Positions 45,987 to 55,519 are shown, counted from the first letter of the stretch. The stretch: DNA of 64,000 bases from Pricia mediterranea (GCF_032248455.1 NZ_JAVTTP010000001.1:620001-684000), one strand, 5' to 3'. Made by a program: numbers and translations. Notes: generated from the letters alone by a model not told the origin.

Positions 45987-46625
45987 ATGATCAAGACGAA
46001 AGAAGTACGTTGGTTTTTTAAGGAGGATAAGAAAGCTATTAGAAGTTGGTTCGAATCGCAGGGAATGGACCTCTTCCATCAACGCGAGGATTTGTACCTG
46101 CAATTGGATAGCGAGAACGTGGGCGTAAAGTTACGGGAGGGCTTGGTAGAGATCAAGCATCGCGTCGGTAACCGCGCTAGGGGGCAATTGATTTGCGATA
46201 AATCCGGATATTTCGAGAAGTACATCAAATGGAGTTTAAACGCGGATGAACACGATCCGACAGTCGCCGAAATTCTCCAGGGCGATATGGAAAGATGGGT
46301 GTCGGTGAACAAAGCACGATGGGCGGTACTGATCGTGGAAAACAACGGAGAGTTGGAGCAACGCCCCTTGACCTATGAGGCCGATTGCGGATACCAGATC
46401 GAATATACCAAAGTACATGTGTACGACTGTGAATGGTACACCTTCGGGGTCGAATGGTTCGGGAACAGACTTTTGGAACCGGATACCGCGATGATGTCCG
46501 ATATAATCGAAGATACCACCTTGAACATGAAGGATTCCCTGGGATATGCCGAGTTCCTGAAAAGGTTGAACCCCGAACGGAAAGGCTGCCAGGTCTTGGA
46601 AGAGACCGTCCATAATGGGTTTTAG
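45987..46625 (+). CDS. Probable CYTH-like (triphosphate tunnel fold) protein
   Basis: 212 residues, no named family recognised with certainty. The order of charged motifs suits a divergent CYTH protein: KTKEVRWFF at the start, YLQLDSENVGVKLREG, LVEIKHRVG, IKWSL, then a basic VNKARW and late acidic strands (CGYQIEYTKVHV, FGVEWFG). CYTH enzymes hydrolyse triphosphates inside a beta tunnel lined with such residues. The classical ExExK start is not exact. Divergence from the CHAD gene strengthens but does not prove the assignment. Confidence 0.5.
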   Translation: MIKTKEVRWFFKEDKKAIRSWFESQGMDLFHQREDLYLQLDSENVGVKLREGLVEIKHRVGNRARGQLICDKSGYFEKYIKWSLNADEHDPTVAEILQGDMERWVSVNKARWAVLIVENNGELEQRPLTYEADCGYQIEYTKVHVYDCEWYTFGVEWFGNRLLEPDTAMMSDIIEDTTLNMKDSLGYAEFLKRLNPERKGCQVLEETVHNGF

Positions 46626-46857
46626 ATGTTGACATAAAGATAAAAGGAAGATGGAGCAAGGACAGAAGAGGCGATTTAATAACGGCTTTTGACAAGCTGC
46701 CCGAATCCTTTAGTTCAGGTCGAGAGATAAATCATTTTTCCCGTTGCTTTTGATTAAGATGGATCCTTTCAAGCTAAAACTTCATTGTTTTGAACCGATA
46801 TGCCCCCCCCAAAATCCCTTAGCTTGGGAGAAATCTTTGAAAGATAACCTCAAGTCT

Positions 46858-49548
46858 ATGGCAAAAGCGAAAAAAACATCGGAAACCCGGAACGGCCCCT
46901 CGGATATGCAACTTGAAAATAAAGAATGGTTGGCCTCTTTTCGATGGGTGATGGAAAACGAATCGAGAGAAAGGGCATCCGAACTGCTGCAACTGCTCCA
47001 AAGCGAGGCGGGTAAATCGGGCATCCGGCCCCAGCAACCTTTTACTACACCCTATATAAATACCCTGTCCACCGAAGCGGAAACGGCGTACCCCGGTCCG
47101 CTCGATATCGAGGAAAAACTCATGGGCTATATCCGATGGAACGCCATGGCCATGGTCGCCAGGGCCAACCGCGAACACTCGGGTATCGGGGGGCATATTT
47201 CCACCTACGCTTCCATATCCAATCTATGGGAAGTCGGGTTCAACCACTTTTTCAAGGTGTACGAAGACGGTTCGGCCGATAACATCTACTTTCAGGGCCA
47301 TGCCTCTCCTGGCATCTATTCCCGCGCCTATCTGGAAGGTCGGTTGGCCAAGGTGCAGCTGGAAAACTTCCGGAGGGAAATCCATTCCGAAAAGGGACTC
47401 ACCTCCTACCCTCACCCCCGCCTGATGCCCGATTTTTGGGTCCACCCAACCGTTTCGATGGGCCTGGCCCCAATCATGGCGATCTACCAGGCGCGATTCA
47501 ACCAATACCTGCATCATAGGGGACTCACCGAAACGAACGATAAAAAAGTATGGGCCTTTCTGGGCGACGGCGAAATGGACGAACCAGAAGCCCGTGGGGC
47601 CATCAGCATTGCGGCGCGCGACAAATTGGAGAACCTCATCTTCGTGGTGGATTGCAACCTACAGCGGCTCGACGGCCCCGTACGCGGAAACCATAAAATC
47701 ATTCAGGAACTGGAAGGACTGTTCCGCGGGGCGGGATGGAACGTCATTAAGGTTTTATGGGGAAGCGAATGGGATGCCCTTTTCGAAAAGGATAAACAGA
47801 ACAAGTTGATCCAGCGCCTCAATAAAATGCCGGACGGGCAGTTGCAAAAACTGGCCTTCGAAGGGGGCGAGTATATTAAGGAACAGTTGTTCGGCGACGA
47901 TGAAGACCTAAAGGCCGTTGTTGAAAACATCTCCCCCAGCGAGTTGGAAAGATTCCGGAGGGGCGGCCACGATCCTTCCAAAATTTACAATGCCTATAAG
48001 GCGGCGGTCGAACAGAAAGGCCGGCCCAGCATCATTCTGGCCCAAACCATTAAAGGATACGGTCAAGGAGATGCCGGTGAAGCCAGCAACGTATCCCACC
48101 AGACCAAGAAAATGGACGAAGAGGGACTCCGGTATTTTCGGGACTACTTTAATGTGCCCCTTTCCGACGACGACCTGGAGGACATTCCTTTTATAAAACC
48201 CGAAGAGGAAAGCGATGTCCACCAGTACCTGCAAGAGCGACGAAAAGAACTCGGCGGTTACATCCCGCAACGAAAAGACCGAAGCGATGCCTTGACAGGA
48301 CCGGATCCCGCAATTTTTGAAAAATTTTTCGAAGGTTCGGGCGATAGCGAGGTGGCCACGACCGGGGTACTGGTAAAGATCCTGAGCCAACTGCTCAAGG
48401 ATGAAAACCTAGGCCATTTGGTAACGCCTATCATTCCCGATGAATCGCGCACTTTCGGACTCGAACCCCTGTTCCGGCAGGCGGGCATTTTCGCACCCGA
48501 AGGTCAGAGCTACGAGCCCGTCGATAAAGAGACCTTGCTTTACTACAAAGAGGCCAAGGACGGAGCGGTTCTTGAGGAAGGAATCACCGAGGCCGGGTGT
48601 ATGGCGGAGTTTATCGCGGCGGGTACCGCTTATCTGGACCACGGACTCAATATGATTCCCTTTTATTTTTTCTATTCCATGTTCGGCTTCCAACGCACCG
48701 GCGACCTGATGTGGGCCGCTGCCGATGCCGGGGCCAAGGGCTTTTTAATCGGAGGCATCGCCGGCCGTACCAGCCTGCCCGGCGAGGGTCTGCAACACCA
48801 AGACGGCCAAAGCCAGCTGTACGCCTATGCCTTTCCAAACCTGATGGCCTATGACCCCGCCTTTGCCTATGAGATGGCCGTCATCGTGCAGGACGGCATC
48901 CGGCGAATGTACACGGACAAGGAAAATATTTTCTATTATATTACCGCGGGGAATACCACCTATAGTATGCCCGAGATGCCGGAAGATTGCGAAGAAGACA
49001 TTCTAAAAGGTCTGTACCGCTTTAAAAAATCCACCCAGGAAAAGGAAAGAAAAGCCTACCTGTTCGGGAGCGGAGCGATTATGACGGAAGTGCTCTCCGC
49101 CGCCGAGCAGCTGGAACAAGAATACGAAGTAAGTACGGATGTGTGGAGCATTACCAGCTACAAACGACTTTATGACGATGCCATCGATACCGAAAGGGAC
49201 AACCGGACCAAGGCGCAATTGAACCCCCGGCCCAACTATATCCAAGAATGTCTCCAGGGCGAAAAAGGGGTGTTCGTCGCCGCCTCCGACTACGTAAAGA
49301 CCCTGCCGGAATCGATTGCCAAATGGTTCCCCCATAAATTAACGGCCTTGGGCACCGACGGCTTTGGCCGCAGCGATACCCGCGCCGAACTGCGAAAATT
49401 TTTCGAAGTGAACGCCGACCATATTTGCTATGCGGCATTGTACGACCTCGCAGCGCGCGGGGATTTACCGACGGAAACCTTGCAAGAAGCCGCCAAAAAA
49501 TTGAATATTGATGCGAATGCGAAAAACCCGCGTACGAGGGACTTGTAA
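46858..49548 (+). CDS. aceE: Pyruvate dehydrogenase E1 component, homodimeric type
   Basis: 896 residues from the ATG at 46858; the frame is open to 46744, but the extra residues are not E1-like and E. coli AceE is 887 residues long. Contains the thiamine diphosphate motif (FLGDGEMDEPEA ... NL), the GHASPGIYSRAYLEGRL segment and the FGRSDTRAELRKFFEVN C-terminus. Catalyses pyruvate decarboxylation and acetyl transfer to the lipoyl group of E2, whose gene follows 148 bp downstream. Lipoamide dehydrogenase is not encoded nearby. Confidence 0.95.
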   Translation: MAKAKKTSETRNGPSDMQLENKEWLASFRWVMENESRERASELLQLLQSEAGKSGIRPQQPFTTPYINTLSTEAETAYPGPLDIEEKLMGYIRWNAMAMVARANREHSGIGGHISTYASISNLWEVGFNHFFKVYEDGSADNIYFQGHASPGIYSRAYLEGRLAKVQLENFRREIHSEKGLTSYPHPRLMPDFWVHPTVSMGLAPIMAIYQARFNQYLHHRGLTETNDKKVWAFLGDGEMDEPEARGAISIAARDKLENLIFVVDCNLQRLDGPVRGNHKIIQELEGLFRGAGWNVIKVLWGSEWDALFEKDKQNKLIQRLNKMPDGQLQKLAFEGGEYIKEQLFGDDEDLKAVVENISPSELERFRRGGHDPSKIYNAYKAAVEQKGRPSIILAQTIKGYGQGDAGEASNVSHQTKKMDEEGLRYFRDYFNVPLSDDDLEDIPFIKPEEESDVHQYLQERRKELGGYIPQRKDRSDALTGPDPAIFEKFFEGSGDSEVATTGVLVKILSQLLKDENLGHLVTPIIPDESRTFGLEPLFRQAGIFAPEGQSYEPVDKETLLYYKEAKDGAVLEEGITEAGCMAEFIAAGTAYLDHGLNMIPFYFFYSMFGFQRTGDLMWAAADAGAKGFLIGGIAGRTSLPGEGLQHQDGQSQLYAYAFPNLMAYDPAFAYEMAVIVQDGIRRMYTDKENIFYYITAGNTTYSMPEMPEDCEEDILKGLYRFKKSTQEKERKAYLFGSGAIMTEVLSAAEQLEQEYEVSTDVWSITSYKRLYDDAIDTERDNRTKAQLNPRPNYIQECLQGEKGVFVAASDYVKTLPESIAKWFPHKLTALGTDGFGRSDTRAELRKFFEVNADHICYAALYDLAARGDLPTETLQEAAKKLNIDANAKNPRTRDL

Positions 49549-49696
49549 GAGACGAAGCTACTAGAACCATCTCCTTTGCCCGGCCCTTGATGGGTTTTAT
49601 AAATTATGGATTTGGGAGGTAACGGCAGGCGGCCACGCTGGGGAGGGATAGGTCGCCGAACGGACCATCAAAAAATCTTAACAATAAAAATCAGTT

Positions 49697-51379
49697 ATGG
49701 CTAAAGAAATAAAAGTACCCCAAATCGCGGAAGGCGCCGATACGGCTACCGTAACCGAAGTTTTGGTCGTGGAAGGGGATAGTATCGAGAAAGACCAAAG
49801 TTTGATCGTGGTGGAATCGGATAAGGCCTCGGTCGAAATCCCCTGCCCCGAAGCCGGTACGGTACAGTCCATCAAAGTGGCCGAGGGTGATGAGCTACAC
49901 GTGGGCGATGTCATTCTCAGTCTCGAAACGGCGGATTCCGAAGCGTCCGGCGATGATGGGGACAAAGCGGACGATGCAACGAACGCCGAATCAGACGGGG
50001 ATTCGTCTCAACAGGATGAGGACAAGGATGATGACGAAGCAACCGAGGACTCTTCATCCCAAGAAAAAGCGGACAAAGGAGAAAAGCAAGCCAGTGACTC
50101 CCCACAAAAGGAAACCGGGAAGAACGATGACGAAGGAGCAGGGGATGCCTCAGCGGAAGGTCAAGCCGGTGACCCCGCAACCCAGGGGAAAGCGGACAAA
50201 AAGGAAAAGCAGACTGACAAGACCCCGACCCAGGAAAAGGCCGGAAAGGAAGATGCCGAAGCAACTGGGGGCAGCTTCTCAAATGATGAGGCCGACCAGA
50301 CCTCGCCCCAAGATGAAGCCAAGAAAGACGATGGCGGAAATAATGGGAATACGGAGACCCATAAAGATAAGAACGATGAGGGAGCGCAACAAGACGGGGA
50401 CGACTACGACGTCGATTCCGATTCCGACGTCGATTCCGATTCCGGTCGTGAGCCGGAAACGGCCGCGGAGTCCAAAAAAGAAACAAAGGCTCCTGAAATT
50501 GGCGCCGCCCCGGGGGTACGCCGTCTGGCCCGGGAACTGGGCGTGGACCTCAGCGCGGTGAAAGGCAGTGGCGAGACGGGCCATATCAGCCAAAAAGATG
50601 TAAAGAACCATATAAAAAACAGCGGTGGAAAACCGGCGAAGTCCGAATCCCTATCCTTGGCGGACTTCACAAAATGGGGCGAGATAGAGACCCGACCACT
50701 CTCCGGTATCCGACGTGCCACGGCCGAAACCGTTTCGGAATCATGGCGTAGCATTCCCCACGTGTTCCAGTTTGAGGAGGCAGAACTATCGGGCATTGAG
50801 GAGTATATCGAAAAACACTCCGAAAAGGCAGAAGAGGCCGGCGGCAAGCTCACCCTTACCGCGGTGCTGGTAAAAGTTGCCGCGGCGGCCTTGCGTCAAT
50901 TCCCTAAGTTCAATGCGAGTATTGATATGGCTCGGGAAGAGCTTATCCTTAAAAGCTATGTGAACATCGGGATTGCCGTGGACACGGAAAGAGGGCTGTT
51001 GGTGCCTGTGCTGAGGGATGTAGACCGGAAATCCATTATCGACCTTTCCCTCGAAATCACCGAACTCGCCCAAAAAGCGCGGGAGGGTCAACTTAGTCCA
51101 GATGCGATGCAGGGCGGCAACTTCACCGTTTCTAATCTAGGCGGAATCGGCGGCACCGGCTTTACGCCCATTATCCTTCCTCCGCAAGTAGCCATCCTCG
51201 GGGTGTCGCGTGCCAAGAAGAAACCCGTTTTTCTGGACGGAAAATTCGGGGGGCGCACCCTATTGCCCCTTAGCCTATCGTACGACCATCGCCTGATCGA
51301 TGGGGCCCAGGGCGCCCGCTTTCTGGACTGGATCGCCCGAGCCCTCGAAGACCCGTATTCCGCTTTACTGGAAGGATAA
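49697..51379 (+). CDS. aceF: Dihydrolipoamide acetyltransferase (E2) with an unusual acidic linker
   Basis: 560 residues. One lipoyl domain (about 1-78, lipoylated Lys43 in ESDKASVEI), a very long charged linker (about 79-270), an E3/E1-binding domain (about 275-312, PGVRRLARELGVDLSAVKGS) and the catalytic domain (about 325-560) with active-site His531 and DG in SYDHRLIDGAQG. The linker is rich in Asp, Glu, Lys, Thr and Gln with repeated ADK(K/G)EKQ words rather than the usual Ala-Pro composition. Partner of the preceding aceE. Confidence 0.94.
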   Translation: MAKEIKVPQIAEGADTATVTEVLVVEGDSIEKDQSLIVVESDKASVEIPCPEAGTVQSIKVAEGDELHVGDVILSLETADSEASGDDGDKADDATNAESDGDSSQQDEDKDDDEATEDSSSQEKADKGEKQASDSPQKETGKNDDEGAGDASAEGQAGDPATQGKADKKEKQTDKTPTQEKAGKEDAEATGGSFSNDEADQTSPQDEAKKDDGGNNGNTETHKDKNDEGAQQDGDDYDVDSDSDVDSDSGREPETAAESKKETKAPEIGAAPGVRRLARELGVDLSAVKGSGETGHISQKDVKNHIKNSGGKPAKSESLSLADFTKWGEIETRPLSGIRRATAETVSESWRSIPHVFQFEEAELSGIEEYIEKHSEKAEEAGGKLTLTAVLVKVAAAALRQFPKFNASIDMAREELILKSYVNIGIAVDTERGLLVPVLRDVDRKSIIDLSLEITELAQKAREGQLSPDAMQGGNFTVSNLGGIGGTGFTPIILPPQVAILGVSRAKKKPVFLDGKFGGRTLLPLSLSYDHRLIDGAQGARFLDWIARALEDPYSALLEG

Positions 51380-51396
51380 AAACTGCTACAGGGCTG

Positions 51397-51819
51397 CTAT
51401 GCTTCTTCGCTACAGCTCACCATCCATTTGATACCGAACTTGTCGGTACAACTGCCGAAGTAATCGCCCCAGAACTGCTCCCTCAGGTGCAGTTCGATTT
51501 CCCCGCCTTCGGAAAGGGCTTGGAAAAGACGGTCGGCCTCCGCTTTTTTCTCAGGTTCGAGTAAGATATGCACGTTGTTCCCCACGTCAAGGCTCGAAGC
51601 GGCGCTTGTCAGCACATCGGAAGCCATTAAGACGGTATTTTCCGCTATGGGTAAGGCAATGTACATGATACGGTCGTGGTCTTCCGAGGTGAGGTTGGGG
51701 TTATCGGGGCCGTCGGCCATCCTTTGAAGGGTGAGAAACTCTCTCCCGAATACAAATCGGTAAAATTCAAAGGCTTCTTCCGCCTGACCGTCAAAATTTA
51801 AATAAGGGTGCACTTTCAT
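51397..51819 (-). CDS. VOC family protein (PhnB-like)
   Basis: 140 residues of the glyoxalase/bleomycin-resistance fold, PhnB/3-demethylubiquinone methyltransferase-like subgroup: YLNFDGQAEEAFEFYRFVFG, MADGPD, and the closing EQFWGDYFGSCTDKFGIKWM. The subgroup lacks a proven common reaction. Convergent with aceF. Confidence 0.92.
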   Translation of the reverse strand: MKVHPYLNFDGQAEEAFEFYRFVFGREFLTLQRMADGPDNPNLTSEDHDRIMYIALPIAENTVLMASDVLTSAASSLDVGNNVHILLEPEKKAEADRLFQALSEGGEIELHLREQFWGDYFGSCTDKFGIKWMVSCSEEA

Positions 51820-52029
51820 AAAATTGGATTCTAAGAAATACGTTAGGGCCTGTTAGTACTGACCATTGGATAATTGACTACTTTAAATTAAGATATGACA
51901 TTGGTAGCAGGGCAACTGTTGGTAACGCCATAAATTTTAACCCTAAACCAACTTCATTTTTTTTCACCTGCTACATCCATTAACGTCAATATTCATGCGG
52001 AACGGGTCAATGTCTTTTTCCATAAACTT

Positions 52030-52037
52030 TATCTTTA
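52030..52037 (+). promoter_or_regulatory. TATCTTTA element upstream of the small membrane protein gene
   Basis: Same octamer as at 34777, 34806, 39869 and 45899; 20 bp before the ATG at 52058, a suitable -7 position. Confidence 0.4.
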
Positions 52038-52057
52038 ACTTATCTAAATAATACACC

Positions 52058-52276
52058 ATGGCAGAAATCAAAATAAGAAAGAAGCGTCCCGTTTGGCCCT
52101 GGATTCTTGTGGTGCTGGTCATCTTGGCCGTAATCGCTTTCTACATTCTTGGCCAGAACAACGAAGAGCAAGGCGAACCTCCGAAAATAGGACAGGATGA
52201 ACGGATGGAAAATGATACGGTACAGCAGTCCTCCCTATCCAAAAATGGAGGCTTCAATTTCATTGGATGGGCCTAG
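52058..52276 (+). CDS. Small single-pass membrane protein
   Basis: 72 residues: basic N-terminus (IKIRKKRPVWPW), one transmembrane helix (about 14-31), then an acidic polar C-terminal part. N-in orientation by the positive-inside rule. No family recognised. 51 bp ahead of the PRC-barrel gene in the same direction, so probably co-transcribed. Confidence 0.65.
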   Translation: MAEIKIRKKRPVWPWILVVLVILAVIAFYILGQNNEEQGEPPKIGQDERMENDTVQQSSLSKNGGFNFIGWA

Positions 52277-52327
52277 TCAGAATAATAGCAGTTTGGATGG
52301 CCCGTAATTCTAAATCAAACCCTTAGC

Positions 52328-53032
52328 ATGAAGAAAAAAGAAAAATATTTATACTATTTAAACGAACTTTCGGACTACAAGGTCGATGACAAGTATGCTG
52401 ATGTACGCGACTGGGTCGTCAAGGATGCGACCATGCGGCCTATCGGCACGGTCACGAATCTTTTGGTCAACAAAATTTCCGAGCGGGTGGTCTATCTCGA
52501 TGTCGAGGTCGAGCCATCGATTATCGATGCTAAGCATGACCCGTACAAAGGGCCTGCGAATAGCGAAGTTCGTGAATTCATCAATGAAAAAGGGGAGAAC
52601 CACATCATTATTCCCATCGGACTTGTCGATATCAACATGGCGGAAGAATATGTCTTTACCGAAGAGATCGACCATAAAACCTTTGCGGAAACCAAAAGGA
52701 TTCGGAGGGACACTCCCATCGTTAGAGATTACGAAAATGCTGTTTTGGATTCCTACGGGCGCAGGTACGTACATACCCCTGCAAACCGGAAAGCCGACGC
52801 CGCCGAAGGCACTGACGAAGTGGTCCGGGAAAGCCGCATGGATAAAATCAAAGACCGACATAGCATCGGGGAGTATCGCGATGATGATAGTTTTGATAAA
52901 AATTTTAAAGCAGGGACGCAGCAGCGTTCTAACGAAAACGACAGGGACCAAGCCTACGACGAGCAGGCTGAAAGGGAATTTTATGGCAGAAGCGAGTTTG
53001 ACGATTCCCGATTCCATCGAAAGAAGGAATAA
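52328..53032 (+). CDS. PRC-barrel domain protein
   Basis: 234 residues. The N-terminal half (about 8-130; LSDYKVDDKYADVRDWVVKD, VVYLDVEVEP, HIIIPIGL) is a PRC-barrel as in the photosynthetic reaction-centre H subunit and RimM-like proteins. The C-terminal 100 residues are charged and low complexity. Often found among desiccation/stress genes in Bacteroidetes. Role unproven. Confidence 0.85.
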   Translation: MKKKEKYLYYLNELSDYKVDDKYADVRDWVVKDATMRPIGTVTNLLVNKISERVVYLDVEVEPSIIDAKHDPYKGPANSEVREFINEKGENHIIIPIGLVDINMAEEYVFTEEIDHKTFAETKRIRRDTPIVRDYENAVLDSYGRRYVHTPANRKADAAEGTDEVVRESRMDKIKDRHSIGEYRDDDSFDKNFKAGTQQRSNENDRDQAYDEQAEREFYGRSEFDDSRFHRKKE

Positions 53033-53304
53033 CCACTCCATCGTATTATCGATCGTATTATCATATGCCAAGAGACTAACCTCCGAGTATTAAAGCTCAG
53101 GTAATTGCAAGGCGAGGCAGACAATTCCGGTTGCTCCGTCAATGCGACGTTCGAACTCTTTGCTTCCATCATGCTGAATGCGGAAAAACAAAAGTGGATG
53201 CAATCCATCTTTTGCGACAAACATCTCATTTTTTACGTCAAATTATTTTCGCAAATCAAGCTATATTTTACCCAGTTATTTACAATAATTAAAATCACAA
53301 CGCT

Positions 53305-53904
53305 ATGATTCACAGTAAACTATTTGGCATTTTAGTGCTGGTCGGCATCTTCGTCACATCTTGTGGGGAAAAGAAAAAAGATGTCGATGCGGCCGAAAAA
53401 TTGGATGAGGCACTAAGCGTAGAGGCCTACGAAAACAGTAAGGAAGACAGCATACAGTCCGCCGTGGACGCGATAATCGATCGTGAAGATTTTGCGACCC
53501 TGACCAAGGGGCTAAAATCCGCCGAACTTATTGAAACCCTAGACGGTAAGGATTCGATCAGCCTGTTCGCCCCCACAAACGACGCCTTTTCAAAACTTCC
53601 GGAAGGTAAGGTCGCCGACCTGATGCAGCCCGCCGGTAAAAACACCCTTATTTCTATCTTGAAGTATCATGTTGTCAAGGGCAACCACAGCCTCGACGAC
53701 TTAAAGTCACAATTAAACGAAAATAACGGGGCCTTGGAGCTCGAGACCCTTGAGGGCGAAGTACTGAAAGTTTCAATGGAAAACGACGAACTGCTGCTGA
53801 CCGACCCCAACGGTAACACGGCGAAAATCGTCAAATCGGATATCGCTGCAAGTAAGGACGCCATCTTCGGTATCGATAACGTGCTGAAGCCTGATCAATT
53901 ATAG
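53305..53904 (+). CDS. Single-domain FAS1 lipoprotein
   Basis: 199 residues, lipobox VTSC (Cys at about 20). After a 45-residue Glu/Lys spacer follows one FAS1 domain (about 55-197) with SLFAPTNDAFSKLP and KYHVVKGNHSLDDL, closing IFGIDNVLKPDQL. Distinct from the multi-domain FAS1 genes at the left end in having one domain and weaker closing motif. Confidence 0.9.
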   Translation: MIHSKLFGILVLVGIFVTSCGEKKKDVDAAEKLDEALSVEAYENSKEDSIQSAVDAIIDREDFATLTKGLKSAELIETLDGKDSISLFAPTNDAFSKLPEGKVADLMQPAGKNTLISILKYHVVKGNHSLDDLKSQLNENNGALELETLEGEVLKVSMENDELLLTDPNGNTAKIVKSDIAASKDAIFGIDNVLKPDQL

Positions 53905-54008
53905 GGCTTGGAAGGGTTGAGAATCGATTCCATACCGTTATGTTATGAAGGCCAGGTTAAACGATAGCAAATGTTTCAGCGTATTCGTTTCTCCTAAAGA
54001 AACAGTCC

Positions 54009-54284
54009 ATGAAACTTGTAGCTGTGGCATGCTTTAAAAGCGTTAAAACGGATTTTAATTCCGACGCCCTCAGCGACTATGAGGCCTTGAGCCGCTCGAT
54101 TTCCCATCGTGCCGTAGGCGTGCTCTATCGACCGGAATATGAAAGCCTCGGCCATTATGTGCCGACCGCCGTGCCCAAGCGCTACGACCATTTCTTGTTT
54201 TTCGATACCACCGAGGCCCTGCATCCGATGGATGTGGATGTCGAAAGTTCAAAAGTTCCCGAAACTTTTCCCTTCGGAATATAA
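54009..54284 (+). pseudogene. Erythromycin esterase family C-terminal remnant
   Basis: A 91-codon frame. Residues about 30-75 (HRAVGVLYRPEYESLGHYVP, RYDHFLFFDTTEALHPM) match the extreme C-terminus of erythromycin-esterase-like hydrolases. The catalytic Glu/His regions of the about 400-residue enzyme are absent, and the first 30 residues are unrelated. It might be expressed as a small protein, but as an esterase it is a remnant. Confidence 0.6.
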
Positions 54285-54443
54285 AAAATAGGGCTGTCGC
54301 GTGTTAGGATGCAGCATTCTTACTCACAGAATTAAACTACTATTGCCATAAGGCGATAGGTTTGGAACCGATAAAAATCGGCTCAAGCGCAGATAAACCA
54401 AAACCCAATAACAATTAACTCAATAACCCGATAACTTCAATAT

Positions 54444-55517
54444 ATGGACGAAATTATTGAACATTCCGAAAAAGGTGCCCGTACCGGAGACGAAGAAGTA
54501 ATCGTTATTACCGGCAGTAGTGGGCTGATCGGTTTTACATTGATCGAGCGGCTGGCAAAAAAGTACAGGGTGGTCGGGCTTGATAGGCTTGGTCCCCCCT
54601 ACCCGCCCCTTCAGGCCGAATGCGTCAATTTCGATATTACCGATGAAAAGGCCATTGATGCCGCGATGGAACGTATCCGTTACGGGTATGGCAGCAAGAT
54701 TGCCTCGGTCATACACCTCGCCGCCTTCTATGATTTCGGACAAAAAGATAGTCCCAAATACCAGGAAATTAACGTGGAGGGCACCAAAAAATTTTTGGGA
54801 CAATTGCAGGATTTCGAGGTGGACCAGTTTGTATTCTCCAGTTCGAACCTCATCTATAAACCCACCGAACCCGGGAAAAAAATAGATGAGGACTGCCCCG
54901 TGGAAGCCCAGTGGGGCTATCCGGAAAGTAAGATCCAGACCGAAGGCCTCATCAAAGAGAACAACCACGATATCCCCGCTGTATTTTTGCGTGTCGCGGG
55001 AGTCTATACCGATTATGGACACTCCATTCCCATTACACAACAGATCAAACGGATTTATGAAAAGGAATTTGTAAGCCACTTCTATTCGGGCGATTTGGAC
55101 CACGGCGATGTGTTCGTACACTTGAACGACGTGGTCGATGCCGTTGAGAAAACTGTGGAAAGACGCGGGGAACTGCCCGATGAGCTTGCCCTCAACATCG
55201 GGGAGCCGACGACCCCCACCTATCGCGAACTGCAGGATAACATCGGAAATCTCTTATATGGAAAGGAATGGGAAACCTACGAAGTGCCCAAGCCCCTGGC
55301 CAAGGCGGGGGCGTGGACCCGCGACCTCTTTGGCGATCCCTTTATAAAACCTTGGATGATCGACCGCGCAGAGGGACATTTCGAACTCGATATCGGTCGC
55401 GCCAAAAAGTATTTGGACTGGGAACCCCAACACCGGGTGCTGGATACCCTGCCCAGAATGATCGATAACCTCAAGACCGATTCCAAGAAATGGTACAAAA
55501 AAAATAATTTGGATTGA
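54444..55517 (+). CDS. NAD-dependent epimerase/dehydratase (extended SDR)
   Basis: 357 residues. Rossmann motif VITGSSGLIGFTLI, HLAAFYDFG, SSSN and the YPESK catalytic Tyr/Lys; the C-terminal part binds a nucleotide sugar or other substrate. The substrate is not evident. Stop codon 2 bp before the ATG of the VKOR-like gene, so they are an operon. Confidence 0.88.
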   Translation: MDEIIEHSEKGARTGDEEVIVITGSSGLIGFTLIERLAKKYRVVGLDRLGPPYPPLQAECVNFDITDEKAIDAAMERIRYGYGSKIASVIHLAAFYDFGQKDSPKYQEINVEGTKKFLGQLQDFEVDQFVFSSSNLIYKPTEPGKKIDEDCPVEAQWGYPESKIQTEGLIKENNHDIPAVFLRVAGVYTDYGHSIPITQQIKRIYEKEFVSHFYSGDLDHGDVFVHLNDVVDAVEKTVERRGELPDELALNIGEPTTPTYRELQDNIGNLLYGKEWETYEVPKPLAKAGAWTRDLFGDPFIKPWMIDRAEGHFELDIGRAKKYLDWEPQHRVLDTLPRMIDNLKTDSKKWYKKNNLD

Positions 55518-55519
55518 CT

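Noticed and set aside
49887-50561. Arg/Lys/Thr/Pro-rich alternative-frame ORF in the E2 linker
   Set aside because: It is a frame shadow of the low-complexity linker; the aceF frame is continuous with lipoyl and catalytic domains on both sides.
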